From contig NZ_CP107783.1 of the NCBI RefSeq assembly GCF_036345255.1, positions 7,238,001-7,302,000 on the forward strand: a DNA stretch of 64,000 nt, in the 5' to 3' direction. Within the stretch, counting starts at the first letter, position 1. Every line of letters starts with the position of its first letter. This document shows positions 1 through 7,775 of this stretch, piece by piece. The notes under the pieces were generated by a model that had not been told where the DNA came from, ran no database searches, and worked only from the letters and a program-made list of their open reading frames with translations. This DNA is from Streptomyces sp. NBC_00569 (lineage in GTDB: Bacteria > Actinomycetota > Actinomycetes > Streptomycetales > Streptomycetaceae). The translations under genes and the position numbers were made by a program.

Positions 1-170
1 CCGCCTGGCGCAGCGCCACCATCCTCAACACCCTCACGGGCAAGGACCCCTACCCCCTACCGCAGCGCACCGCCTTCACCACCTTCGGCCTCACCACCGA
101 CGAAAACCGCGCCCCCCGGACCCAGTCCGGAGAACGCGGCACATCTCATCTCATCGAGCTCAAGAACTAG
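1..170 (+). CDS. C-terminal end of an unrecognised protein (partial)
   Basis: Only the last 55 codons lie in the window, read from base 3 to the TAG at 168-170. The visible tail (AWRSATILNTLTGKDPYPLP at its start, SHLIELKN at the end) shows the strong C-bias at third positions seen in its neighbours, so it is probably genuine coding sequence. No family is recognised from this fragment. Its stop codon overlaps the stop of the converging phosphoesterase gene: the shared CTAG at 167-170 gives TAG on both strands, leaving no space for a terminator between the two genes. Confidence 0.6.
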   Translation, partial: AWRSATILNTLTGKDPYPLPQRTAFTTFGLTTDENRAPRTQSGERGTSHLIELKN

Positions 171-1966
171 AACACCGGCGTACCGTCCCGCGTCAGCCGC
201 CAGTCCACCGAAGCGAACTCCGCCGGGTCCAGGGTGCCCTTCGCGGTCACCCACTCGGCGATCCGCGTACGGATCTCCGTCGACTCCGACCACAGCTCCT
301 GCGCCGACGCCACATGCGGGAACGCCCCACCACCGTTCGCCCGGTAGTTGTTCACCGCGAACACGAACTTCTGCGCGTCGTCCAGCGCCGCACCCTGATA
401 CGTCAGGTTCTTGATCCGCGAACCCGCCGCCTGCGCGACGTCGATGTCGTACGAAAGCCCCGACACATAGTCGTAGTTGTAGTCCGGCCGGTTGTTCGCG
501 TTCGTCAGCTTGTCCACGTCCACGACCGCACCCGCCGCCGTCTGTACGAAGTACTCCGCAGAGAACTCCAGGTACGCCCGCACCTGCGCCCCCGTCATCA
601 ACTTCGCGACCAGCGTGTTGTCGTACACGTACAGACCCGACAGATCCCGGATCGTCACCTCGCCCGCCGGGATCGACGACGTACGCGAGAACGGCGAAGC
701 CTGCGAAAGGACCGGCAGCGACGCGTACTCCGTCGACGCCAGCGCCTTCTTCACCACATCCGCCTGCACCGTGTTGATCAGGTCGATGATCGGCGCGTCC
801 TTGTACCGCGCGTCGACCGTCGTCAGCTCCACCGTCGCCCGGCCCACGACCTGATTCACGTACGTCACCACCGCGGCATGCTCGTCCCGCAGCAGCTTCG
901 TGATCTTCGGATCGTCCGCGACCGTCCTGGAGTCACGCAGCGACGCCTTGACGGACTCGACCGACCAACGCCCCTTCTCCCACACCAGATCGAAGTCGAA
1001 CAGCGTCAGCCGCTCCGCGAAGCACAACGGCTCCGACAGCACGACCGCCTTGCCCGTCTTCTCGTTCGTCACCAGCTGCTGGGGAATCTCCACATGCGCG
1101 TGCCCCACGAGAATCGCGTCGATACCCGGCACCAGCCGCGCCACATTCGCCGCCGCGTTCTCCACGTACGGAACCTGATCCCCGTACGACGACGTACCCG
1201 AAGCCCCCGAGTGCGCCGACACGATCACCACGTCCGCACCCATCGACCGCAGCTTCGGAACCCACTTCGCGGCCTGCTCCTCAAGCCCGGGGAACTTCAA
1301 CTTGCCCTGCACATAAGCCTTGTCCCAGATCGCGATCCCCGGATTCGTCAGCCCGAGCACCGCCACCTTCACGTCCCTGCCGTGCGGCGTGCGTAGCCGC
1401 TTCATGAAGTACGGCGGGAACGCGGGCTTCTCCGTCTTCGCATCCACCGCGTTCGCACCCAGCAGCGGGAAGTCACACTGCGACTCGAATTTACGCAGCG
1501 TCTCGATCCCGTAGTTGAACTCGTGGTTCCCCAGCGCCACCGCGTCATAGCCGATCGAATTCATCGCCTGAGCCATCGGATGCACCGGACCACCCTTCGC
1601 GGTGATCGGATCCACCTTCGCGAAGTAGTACGTCAGCGGCGTCCCCTGGATCGTGTCACCCGCGTCGATCAGCAGCGTGTTGTGCCGGCCCCGCTCCGCA
1701 CGGATCTCCTCCACCAGCGTCGAGATCCGCGACAGACCCATCGCGTTACCCGCCGGATCCGAGTACTCCGCGTCCTTGAAATAGTCCCAGTTGAAGACAT
1801 GACCATGCAGGTCCGTCGTCCCCATGACGGTGAACGAGTAACGCTTGTGCCCCTTCGGCCGCCCCCCGTGCGCCTGCGCGGCCGGCGCCGACACCGCCCC
1901 GGTCAACGCCACGGCCGCACCCGTAGCAGCGGACTTGCCCAGAAACTTCCGGCGATTCAACGGCAT
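167..1966 (-). CDS. Tat-exported bifunctional metallophosphatase/5'-nucleotidase (UshA-like)
   Basis: Extracytoplasmic phosphoesterase expected to release phosphate from nucleotides or related esters. With the start at 1966 the protein is 599 residues. The N-terminus carries a twin-arginine signal (NRRKFLG, residues 4-10) followed by an Ala-rich stretch ending in AQAHGG. Calcineurin-type metal-binding motifs follow in order: DLHGH (52-56), DAGD (101-104), GNHE (146-149), a later VSAHSG and VGHAHVE. The C-terminal half contains AVNNYRANGGG, typical of the 5'-nucleotidase C-terminal domain. ATG 1966 was chosen because GGAGGGG lies about 7 nt upstream and the Tat signal begins there; the longer upstream open frame is non-coding. 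The secreted destination is inferred from the signal peptide. Substrate specificity cannot be read from the sequence. Confidence 0.92.
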   Translation of the reverse strand: MPLNRRKFLGKSAATGAAVALTGAVSAPAAQAHGGRPKGHKRYSFTVMGTTDLHGHVFNWDYFKDAEYSDPAGNAMGLSRISTLVEEIRAERGRHNTLLIDAGDTIQGTPLTYYFAKVDPITAKGGPVHPMAQAMNSIGYDAVALGNHEFNYGIETLRKFESQCDFPLLGANAVDAKTEKPAFPPYFMKRLRTPHGRDVKVAVLGLTNPGIAIWDKAYVQGKLKFPGLEEQAAKWVPKLRSMGADVVIVSAHSGASGTSSYGDQVPYVENAAANVARLVPGIDAILVGHAHVEIPQQLVTNEKTGKAVVLSEPLCFAERLTLFDFDLVWEKGRWSVESVKASLRDSRTVADDPKITKLLRDEHAAVVTYVNQVVGRATVELTTVDARYKDAPIIDLINTVQADVVKKALASTEYASLPVLSQASPFSRTSSIPAGEVTIRDLSGLYVYDNTLVAKLMTGAQVRAYLEFSAEYFVQTAAGAVVDVDKLTNANNRPDYNYDYVSGLSYDIDVAQAAGSRIKNLTYQGAALDDAQKFVFAVNNYRANGGGAFPHVASAQELWSESTEIRTRIAEWVTAKGTLDPAEFASVDWRLTRDGTPVF

Positions 1967-2098
1967 CTCAGATCCCCTCCGGCACCACTCATCGACAGTT
2001 GCAACGCGCGTAGATTCTGGCCCCTCAACCCAACACGCAACAGACCCACGAGGTTTCAATCCGATGACTGTCCGATGCGCTGCTGCCAAAGTGACCCC

Positions 2099-2827
2099 AT
2101 GACCCCCGACGAAACGACCCCCGAAGGACAACCCGCCCCCACCCCCTACGGCACCCCCCAAGCCCCCCGCATCGCCGTCCGCGGCGAAGCCCGCATCGAA
2201 ACCGACCCCGACCTCGCCCGCATCGGCATCACCCTCAGCGCCCGCGGCACCGACCGCCGCGAAGCCCTCACCGACCTCACCCGCCGCAACACCGCCACCC
2301 TCGACCTCATCAAAAGCTACGGAGAAGCCATCGAAAAGATCGAGACCGGCGCCTTCTCCGTCACCCCCGAACTCACCCGCCACGGCCGCACCGAACGCAT
2401 CCGCGCCTACCACGGCCGCGTCCTCATCACCGCCGAACTCACCGACTTCACCGCACTCGGCGAACTCACCACCCGCCTCGCCGACCAGGACCTCACCCGC
2501 GTCGACGGCCCCTGGTGGTCCCTGCGCCCCGACTCACCCGTCCACCGCACCGCCCGCCAACAAGCAGTCCACGAAGCTGTCCAACGCGCCCGCGAATACG
2601 CCGAAGCCCTCGGCACCCGCCTCGCCGCCCTCATCGAACTCGCCGACACCGGAGCCGAGGACCCCGACCGCTACGGACCCGTCCCCGGCGCACCCCACAT
2701 GCGCATGGCCGCCTACTCCGGCGCCCCCGACGACACCCCCGCACCCCTCGACCTCGAACCCCAGCGCCAAACCGTCTACGCCAACGTCAACGCCCGATTC
2801 ACCATGCACCCACCCGAGCTGGAATAA
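2099..2827 (+). CDS. SIMPL domain-containing protein (DUF541)
   Basis: The 242-residue protein has a central SIMPL/DUF541 region that begins with IAVRGEARIETDPDLARI and ends with VYANVNARFTM, matching the start and end of that domain. The family includes periplasmic or cytoplasmic proteins of unclear function linked to oxidative stress and signalling. No signal peptide or membrane segment is seen, so a cytoplasmic location is inferred; many family members elsewhere are exported. The start at ATG 2099 is the first in-frame ATG that leaves a proline-rich leader followed directly by the domain. The upstream open frame back to 1523 is antisense to the phosphoesterase gene. There is no clear ribosome-binding site. 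It diverges from the phosphoesterase gene across a 132-bp region that should hold both promoters. Confidence 0.85.
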   Translation: MTPDETTPEGQPAPTPYGTPQAPRIAVRGEARIETDPDLARIGITLSARGTDRREALTDLTRRNTATLDLIKSYGEAIEKIETGAFSVTPELTRHGRTERIRAYHGRVLITAELTDFTALGELTTRLADQDLTRVDGPWWSLRPDSPVHRTARQQAVHEAVQRAREYAEALGTRLAALIELADTGAEDPDRYGPVPGAPHMRMAAYSGAPDDTPAPLDLEPQRQTVYANVNARFTMHPPELE

Positions 2828-2978
2828 CCCCGCCGTCCGAACAACCGAACCGAAATACATGCTCATCGGAGCACCCCCATGCACAATTCAACACTTGTCA
2901 ATAACCCTTCACGCAAAGGTGGTTGGGTAGTCACGCACAACCAATTCCCTACCCGCCGGTAAGCCCTAGGCTCGAAGC
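2828..2978. other. Intergenic region upstream of pyk
   Basis: No coding frame is supported here. The stretch is unusually A/T-rich for this window (for example around 2880-2905 and 2937-2950). It ends in TAGGCT at 2967-2972, six bases before the pyk ATG, which looks like a -10 element for a leaderless transcript. A TTGTCA at about 2894 is too far upstream to pair with that -10. Confidence 0.4.
2967..2972 (+). promoter_or_regulatory. Putative -10 element of leaderless pyk transcript
   Basis: TAGGCT ends six bases before the start codon and no Shine-Dalgarno sequence is present, so transcription probably starts at or beside the ATG. The -35 position is weak. This is inference from spacing only. 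Confidence 0.4.
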
Positions 2979-4415
2979 ATGCGCCGAGCAAAGATCGTCT
3001 GCACCCTGGGCCCCGCCACCGACTCGTACGAGCAGATCAAGGCACTCGTCGAAGCCGGAATGGACGTAGCCCGCTTCAACCTCAGCCACGGCACCTACGC
3101 CGAACACGAGGAGCGCTACCACCACGTCCGAAAGGCCTCCGACGAAACCGGCCGCAGCGTCGGAATCCTCGCCGACCTTCAAGGCCCGAAGATCAGACTC
3201 GGACGCTTCCGCGAAGGCCCCGTACTCCTTGAACGCGGCGACGAATTCACCATCACCGTCGAACCCGACATCCAAGGCGACCGCCAGACCTGCGGAACCA
3301 CCTACGACGGCCTCGCCGCCGACGTCACCACCGGCGAACGCATCCTCGTTGACGACGGAAAAGTCACCCTCGAAGTCACCGGCGTCGAAGGCCCCCGCGT
3401 CCACACCGTCGTCATCGAAGGCGGCATGGTCTCCGACCACAAAGGCCTCAACCTCCCCGGCGTAGCCGTCTCCGTCCCCGCACTCAGCGACAAGGACCAG
3501 GAAGACCTCCGCTGGGCCCTGCGCACCGGCGCCGACGTCATCGCCCTCTCCTTCGTCCGCAGCGGACGCGACATCGAAGACGTCCACCGCATCATGGAAG
3601 AGGAAGACCGCCGCCTCCCCGTCATCGCCAAGGTCGAAAAGCCCCAGGCCGTCGACAACATCGACGACATCGTCGCCGCCTTCGACGGAATCATGGTCGC
3701 CCGCGGCGACCTCGGCGTCGAAATGCCCCTCGAACAAGTCCCCATCGTCCAAAAGCGCGCCATCAAACTCGCCAAGCGCAACGCCAAACCGGTCATCGTC
3801 GCGACCCAGATGCTCGACTCGATGATCGACAACTCGCGGCCCACCCGCGCCGAGGCGAGCGACGTCGCCAACGCCGTCATCGACGGCACCGACGCCGTCA
3901 TGCTCTCCGGCGAGACCAGCGTCGGCAAATACCCCGTCGAAACGGTCCGCACCATGGGCCGCATCATCGAAGCGGCCGAGGAAGACATCCTCGCCAAGGG
4001 GCTCCCGCCCCTCACCGACCGCAACAAACCCCGCACCCAAGGCGGAGCCGTCGCCCGCGCCGCAGCCGAAATGGGCGACTTCCTCGGTGCGAAGTTCCTG
4101 GTGGCCTTCACCCAGTCCGGCGACACGGTCCGCCGCCTCTCCCGCTACCGCTCACCCATCCCGCTCCTGGCCTTCACCCCGACCCCGTCCACCCGCTCCC
4201 AGCTCAACCTCACCTGGGGCGTGGAGACCTTCCTCGGCCCCCACGTCGACTCCACCGACGCGATGGTCGACCAGGTCGACGAGCTCCTCCTCCAGTACGG
4301 CCGCTGCCGCAAGGGCGACATCGTCGTCATCACGGCCGGCTCCCCGCCCGGAGTCTCCGGCTCCACCAATCTGGTCCGCGTCCACCACATCGGCGAGGAC
4401 GACAGCCCGAAGTAG
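2979..4415 (+). CDS. pyk: Pyruvate kinase
   Basis: Glycolytic enzyme converting phosphoenolpyruvate and ADP to pyruvate and ATP in the cytoplasm. The 478-residue length is normal for the family. The protein starts MRRAKIVCTLGPATDSYEQI and contains the N-terminal RFNLSHG, the catalytic VIAKVEKPQAVDNID, the MVARGDLGVEMP motif and the VIVATQMLDSMI helix. The C-terminal regulatory domain includes FTQSGDTVRRLSRYRSPIP. No ribosome-binding site is visible; a TAGGCT box six bases upstream suggests a leaderless message. The converging LAGLIDADG gene ends only 14 bp past the pyk stop. No terminator hairpin was found between them, which would fit insertion of that gene just behind pyk. Streptomyces commonly carry two pyk copies; only one is in this window. 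Confidence 0.98.
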   Translation: MRRAKIVCTLGPATDSYEQIKALVEAGMDVARFNLSHGTYAEHEERYHHVRKASDETGRSVGILADLQGPKIRLGRFREGPVLLERGDEFTITVEPDIQGDRQTCGTTYDGLAADVTTGERILVDDGKVTLEVTGVEGPRVHTVVIEGGMVSDHKGLNLPGVAVSVPALSDKDQEDLRWALRTGADVIALSFVRSGRDIEDVHRIMEEEDRRLPVIAKVEKPQAVDNIDDIVAAFDGIMVARGDLGVEMPLEQVPIVQKRAIKLAKRNAKPVIVATQMLDSMIDNSRPTRAEASDVANAVIDGTDAVMLSGETSVGKYPVETVRTMGRIIEAAEEDILAKGLPPLTDRNKPRTQGGAVARAAAEMGDFLGAKFLVAFTQSGDTVRRLSRYRSPIPLLAFTPTPSTRSQLNLTWGVETFLGPHVDSTDAMVDQVDELLLQYGRCRKGDIVVITAGSPPGVSGSTNLVRVHHIGEDDSPK

Positions 4416-4429
4416 GGACCAGGGTCAGG

Positions 4430-5191
4430 TCAGTATTTGGGGCCTACATGGGTGTCCATGAGGGCGACCGAGGCTTTGCGGGCGATGGAGATGTTGCGAT
4501 GGTTCGCCCGTCGCCACTCGACGCCCACTGTGTCCAGGGTGTCGGTGAAGAGCGTGATGATGTCGCCCGACAGGTTGGTGAAGAAGTACCGGGGATACTC
4601 GTAGCGCTTGAGCTCGCCGGCGATGACCTTCTCGGTCCAGTTGATGATCCGGCATCCATCGGAGTGGATGAGTCCTCGGATCAACTCCCACGGATGAGCG
4701 CCGACGATCTCCTGCTGCCAGGATTCCAGCACGATATTCCGGTCGTGCTTCTTGCCGGGGCCGTGCTGAGGGAAGAGGCAGGGCCAGTGTTTGCTGGTGG
4801 TGGTGACTGCTATGCAGCCCAGCTTCTTGACGCGACACACACTGTTGTCCGGGCGTACCGATCGCATGGCCGCTTCGCAGGCGTCGATAAGACCAGGCCA
4901 GGCATTGTCCATGACGATGCGGAGGAAGTGGACGCCCCGTCGGTGTTCGTTGATGCAGCCATCGCCCAGATAGAGGCCCAACAGGTAGGAGTACGCCGCT
5001 TGGTCCTCTGGCAACCCTCGGGCGTCGCCGCATCTGGGACAGGGAAGACCCGAGCGCTTGCGCGGTTCGACGTCGACCTGCCAGGAGCGGATTGCGGCCC
5101 GGGAGACCCCGGTCTCCTTGCTCGCCGAGTTCAGGCTGTGTCCCTGGGCGACCAGAGCCAGTGCTCGCTTGCGTGTACCCATGTCGTACAT
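4430..5191 (-). CDS. HTH plus LAGLIDADG homing-endonuclease-like protein
   Basis: From ATG 5191 the protein is 253 residues. Residues 12-38 resemble a helix-turn-helix (ALVAQGHSLNSASKETGVSR). A CPRCGD pair sits at 51-56. Two copies of the LAGLIDADG motif follow: LLGLYLGDGCI at 70-80 and LIRGLIHSDGC at 170-180, about 100 residues apart, as in single-chain homing endonucleases with two active-site acidic residues. It lies 105 bp downstream of the tRNA on the same strand and converges on pyk. Sample lines of the gene count about 57-67% G+C against roughly 72% around it, and codon use is less GC3-biased, suggesting transfer. It is not inside an intron or intein, so it may be free-standing or act as a DNA-binding regulator. 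Start uncertain: ATG 5182 is also possible, and neither start has a good ribosome-binding site. Confidence 0.75.
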   Translation of the reverse strand: MYDMGTRKRALALVAQGHSLNSASKETGVSRAAIRSWQVDVEPRKRSGLPCPRCGDARGLPEDQAAYSYLLGLYLGDGCINEHRRGVHFLRIVMDNAWPGLIDACEAAMRSVRPDNSVCRVKKLGCIAVTTTSKHWPCLFPQHGPGKKHDRNIVLESWQQEIVGAHPWELIRGLIHSDGCRIINWTEKVIAGELKRYEYPRYFFTNLSGDIITLFTDTLDTVGVEWRRANHRNISIARKASVALMDTHVGPKY

Positions 5192-5295
5192 GCGCCACTC
5201 TGTGCGGCTGATCGTTACGACACGCAGCAAAAAGCGGATGTTCACGAGAACGTGTACATCCGCCTTATGTGGCAACCTTGCAATCCAAGGAAAAG

Positions 5296-5368
5296 TGCCC
5301 CGAGTCGGATTCGAACCGACGCTGTATGGGTTTTGAATCCATGGCCTCTACCGCTGGGCTACCGGGGC
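5296..5368 (-). tRNA. tRNA with anticodon CAA, short variable arm (nominal tRNA-Leu)
   Basis: The minus strand folds into a 73-nt cloverleaf. The acceptor stem GCCCCGG pairs with TCGGGGC (one G-T pair) and is followed by discriminator A. The D arm pairs GCC with GGC and has an AGCGGTAGA-type loop. The anticodon stem is ATGGA/CCCAT with an A-C mismatch at its top pair. The seven-base loop TTCAAAA places CAA at 5335-5333. The variable loop is only ACAGC, and the T arm is GTCGG-TTCGAAT-CCGAC. The 3' CCA is not encoded. CAA reads the leucine codon TTG, but bacterial tRNA-Leu normally has a long variable arm, which is missing here. Its identity and charging are therefore uncertain. Confidence 0.85.
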
Positions 5369-5469
5369 CCCTTCGAAACGAAGGTCAGCGGTCACCCGCT
5401 GTGCCACCACCTTACCGCAGCTAGGTACGCTCTTGGGAGCAGTACCCCTGCCCTGAACTAGGAGCTATC

Positions 5470-6126
5470 GTGACCGCCCCCGAGTCGCCCCAGCCCGTAG
5501 ACGCGCCCGACGACGACAAGTCGCACGTCCCGCCGCTGACGACCCGTGTCGTCATCGCCGAGGACGAGGCTCTGATCCGTCTCGACCTCAAAGAGATGCT
5601 CGAGGAAGAGGGCTACTCCGTCGTCGGTGAGGCCGGTGACGGTGAGCAGGCGGTCGAGCTGGCGCGTGAGCACAAGCCCGATCTGGTGATCCTGGATGTG
5701 AAGATGCCGAAGATGGACGGCATCTCGGCGGCGGAGAAGATCGCGGAGGAGTCGATCGCTCCGGTGCTGATGCTGACGGCGTTCTCGCAGCGCGATCTGG
5801 TGGAGCGGGCGCGGGACGCGGGTGCGATGGCGTATCTGGTGAAGCCGTTCAGCAAGAGCGATGTCGTTCCTGCCATCGAGATGGCGGTGTCGCGGTTCCA
5901 GGAGCTGAAGACGCTGGAGAACGAGGTCGCGGACCTGACTCTGCGGCTGGAGACGCGGAAGCTGGTGGACCGGGCGAAGTCGGTGTTGCAGACGGAGTAC
6001 GGCCTGACGGAGCCGGCGGCGTTCCGTTGGATTCAGAAGACGTCGATGGATCGTCGTCTTTCGATGCAGCAGGTGGCTGAGGCGGTTATTCAGGACGCCG
6101 AGGAGAAGAAGGCGGCGAAGGGCTGA
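5470..6126 (+). CDS. ANTAR-domain response regulator (PdtaR-like)
   Basis: Cytoplasmic two-component response regulator of 218 residues. The receiver domain runs from about residue 24 with acidic pair E31-D32, the likely phosphorylated aspartate D76 in LVILDVKMP, and the conserved lysine in LVKPF. After a coiled-coil-like linker (about 135-150), the C-terminal 60 residues (VDRAKSVLQTEYGLTEPAAF, then QQVAEAVI) form an ANTAR RNA-binding domain, known to bind paired hairpins and control transcription termination. The GTG start at 5470 has AGGAG 6 bp upstream. A 20-residue acidic N-terminal tail precedes the receiver domain. No partner kinase is adjacent. A strong hairpin follows the gene. Confidence 0.95.
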   Translation: MTAPESPQPVDAPDDDKSHVPPLTTRVVIAEDEALIRLDLKEMLEEEGYSVVGEAGDGEQAVELAREHKPDLVILDVKMPKMDGISAAEKIAEESIAPVLMLTAFSQRDLVERARDAGAMAYLVKPFSKSDVVPAIEMAVSRFQELKTLENEVADLTLRLETRKLVDRAKSVLQTEYGLTEPAAFRWIQKTSMDRRLSMQQVAEAVIQDAEEKKAAKG

Positions 6127-6146
6127 GTTCCGCCCGCGTCGGTCGT

Positions 6147-6186
6147 GGCTGAGGCCCGTACCCCTTCGGGGGTACGGGCCTCAGCC
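6147..6186. terminator. Bidirectional terminator hairpin, 18-bp stem with TTCG loop
   Basis: A perfect 18-bp inverted repeat closes on a TTCG tetraloop (left arm includes CTGAGGCCCGTACCCC). It lies between the converging response regulator and livF genes and should stop transcription from both sides. There is no T-run, as is usual for high-GC actinobacterial terminators. Confidence 0.9.
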
Positions 6187-6202
6187 GTATGTGCGGGCGG
6201 GC

Positions 6203-6919
6203 TCAGTCTTCGCCGAGGTAGGCCTTGCGGACGGATTCGTCGTGGAGGAGGTCCTGGCCCGTGCCGGAGAGGACGACGGAGCCGACTTCCATGACGTGGC
6301 CGTGGTCGGCGAGGGAGAGCGCGGCCTGGGCGTTCTGTTCGACCAGGAGGATGGTCGTGCCCTGGGACTTGAGTTCGACGATGGTCGCCATGATCTTCTG
6401 CATCATGATCGGGGAGAGGCCCATGGAGGGTTCGTCGAGCATGAGCAGTTTGGGCTGGGACATGAGGGCGCGGCCCATGGCGAGCATTTGCTGTTCGCCG
6501 CCCGAGAGGGTTCCCGCGGCTTGCTTTCGGCGTTCGCCGAGGATGGGGAAGAGGTCGTAGGCGCGCTGGATGTCTTTTTCGATGCCGGCGGTGTCCTTGC
6601 GGAGGAACGCTCCGAGCTGGAGGTTCTCGGCGATGGAGAGCCGGGGGAAGATGCGTCGGCCTTCGGGGGAGTGGGCGAGGCCCATGGCGACGATCTTGTG
6701 TGCGGGGACGCCGGTGAGGGGTTTCCCGTCGAAGGTGATTTTGCCGCTGAGGGGCTTGAGGAGTCCGGACAGGGTGCGCAGGGTGGTCGTCTTGCCGGCG
6801 CCGTTGGTGCCGATGAGGGTGACGACTTCGCCTTGTTGGACGCTGAAGGAGATTCCCTTGACGGCTTCGATCTTGCCGTAGGCGACCTTGAGGTCTTCTA
6901 CTTCGAGGAGCGCGCTCAC
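6203..6919 (-). CDS. livF: Branched-chain amino-acid ABC transporter ATP-binding protein LivF
   Basis: Cytoplasmic ATPase of 238 residues, the second nucleotide-binding subunit of a HAAT-family importer. It shows Walker A GTNGAGKTT, the signature LSGGEQQ, Walker B LLMLDEPS and the switch histidine region VEQNAQAALSLADHGHVME, which is diagnostic of LivF rather than LivG. Its ATG overlaps the livG stop by 4 bp (ATGA), so the two should be translationally coupled. It is the last gene of the livK-H-M-G-F operon and ends 17 bp from the terminator hairpin. Confidence 0.96.
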   Translation of the reverse strand: MSALLEVEDLKVAYGKIEAVKGISFSVQQGEVVTLIGTNGAGKTTTLRTLSGLLKPLSGKITFDGKPLTGVPAHKIVAMGLAHSPEGRRIFPRLSIAENLQLGAFLRKDTAGIEKDIQRAYDLFPILGERRKQAAGTLSGGEQQMLAMGRALMSQPKLLMLDEPSMGLSPIMMQKIMATIVELKSQGTTILLVEQNAQAALSLADHGHVMEVGSVVLSGTGQDLLHDESVRKAYLGED

Positions 6920-7770
6920 TGGTCGTCTCCTTCCGTTGCGTGTGCTTCCGCGGCTTCGACTGCGGCTGCGGCGGTGTCTTCGGGGGCGCCTTCGAAGGGT
7001 TCGCCGAGGTAGGCGGCGATGACGCGTTCGTCGCCCTGGACGACTTCGGAGGTGCCTTCGACGAGCTTTTCGCCTTGGACGAGGCAGGCGACGCGGTCGC
7101 TGAGGTTGAAGATGAAGCGCATGTCGTGCTCGATGACGAGGACGGCGATGCCGCGGTCGCGGATGGCGAAGACGAGGTCTTCGGTGGCGCGGGTCTCCTG
7201 CGGGTTCATCCCGGCGGTGGGCTCGTCGAGGAGGAGCAGGCCGGGCTCGCTGGCCATGGCGCGGGCGATTTCGAGCTTGCGCTGTTCGCCGTAGGGGAGG
7301 TTGCGGGAGAGGTGGTCTGCCTTGTGGGCGAGGCCGATGAACTCCAGCAGTTCCATGGCGTGTTCGCGGGAGGTCGCTTCTGCCTTGCGGAAGCCGGGGC
7401 CGCGGAGGAGGGCGGACCAGAGGCCTTCCTTGGTGCGGGTGTGGCGGCCGACGAGGACGTTTTCCAGGACGGTCATGTTGGCGAAGAGCCGGATGTTCTG
7501 GAAGGTGCGGGCGATGCCGGCGCTGGTGACGAGGTGCGGCTTGGGGGGCAGCACGGTGCCTTTGTAGGCGACTTTGCCCTCGGTGGGGACGTAGAGGCCG
7601 GTGAGGCAGTTGAAGAAGGTGGTCTTGCCCGCGCCGTTGGGGCCGATGAGGCCGACGATCTCTCCGGCGTTGACGGTGAGGTCGACGTTGCGTACGGCGG
7701 TGAGGCCGCCGAAGCGCATGGTGACGCCGGTGGCTTCGAGGACGGGGCTGAGGGCTGTGGTGGTGGTCAT
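6916..7770 (-). CDS. livG: Branched-chain amino-acid ABC transporter ATP-binding protein LivG
   Basis: First nucleotide-binding subunit (284 residues) of the importer. It carries Walker A GPNGAGKTT, a LivG-type signature LPYGEQRKLEIARA, Walker B LLLLDEPTAGMNPQE and the switch VIEHDMRFIFNLSDR. The Ala/Glu-rich C-terminal 25 residues extend beyond the usual domain. The start at 7770 follows livM by 5 bp, and the end overlaps the livF start by 4 bp. Confidence 0.96.
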   Translation of the reverse strand: MTTTTALSPVLEATGVTMRFGGLTAVRNVDLTVNAGEIVGLIGPNGAGKTTFFNCLTGLYVPTEGKVAYKGTVLPPKPHLVTSAGIARTFQNIRLFANMTVLENVLVGRHTRTKEGLWSALLRGPGFRKAEATSREHAMELLEFIGLAHKADHLSRNLPYGEQRKLEIARAMASEPGLLLLDEPTAGMNPQETRATEDLVFAIRDRGIAVLVIEHDMRFIFNLSDRVACLVQGEKLVEGTSEVVQGDERVIAAYLGEPFEGAPEDTAAAAVEAAEAHATEGDDQ

Positions 7771-7775
7771 GGTGG

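Noticed and set aside
1523..2098. N-terminal extension of the SIMPL gene
   Set aside because: It is antisense to the phosphoesterase gene and its divergent promoter. The domain begins just after ATG 2099.
5192..5275. Extension of the LAGLIDADG protein to a start at 5275
   Set aside because: The added residues (MPHKADVHVLVNIRF...) show no coding bias and would start within 21 bp of the tRNA 3' end.
4430..5368. Integrative element with attachment sites at the tRNA 3' end
   Set aside because: No second copy of the tRNA 3' sequence, integrase or excisionase gene was found nearby.
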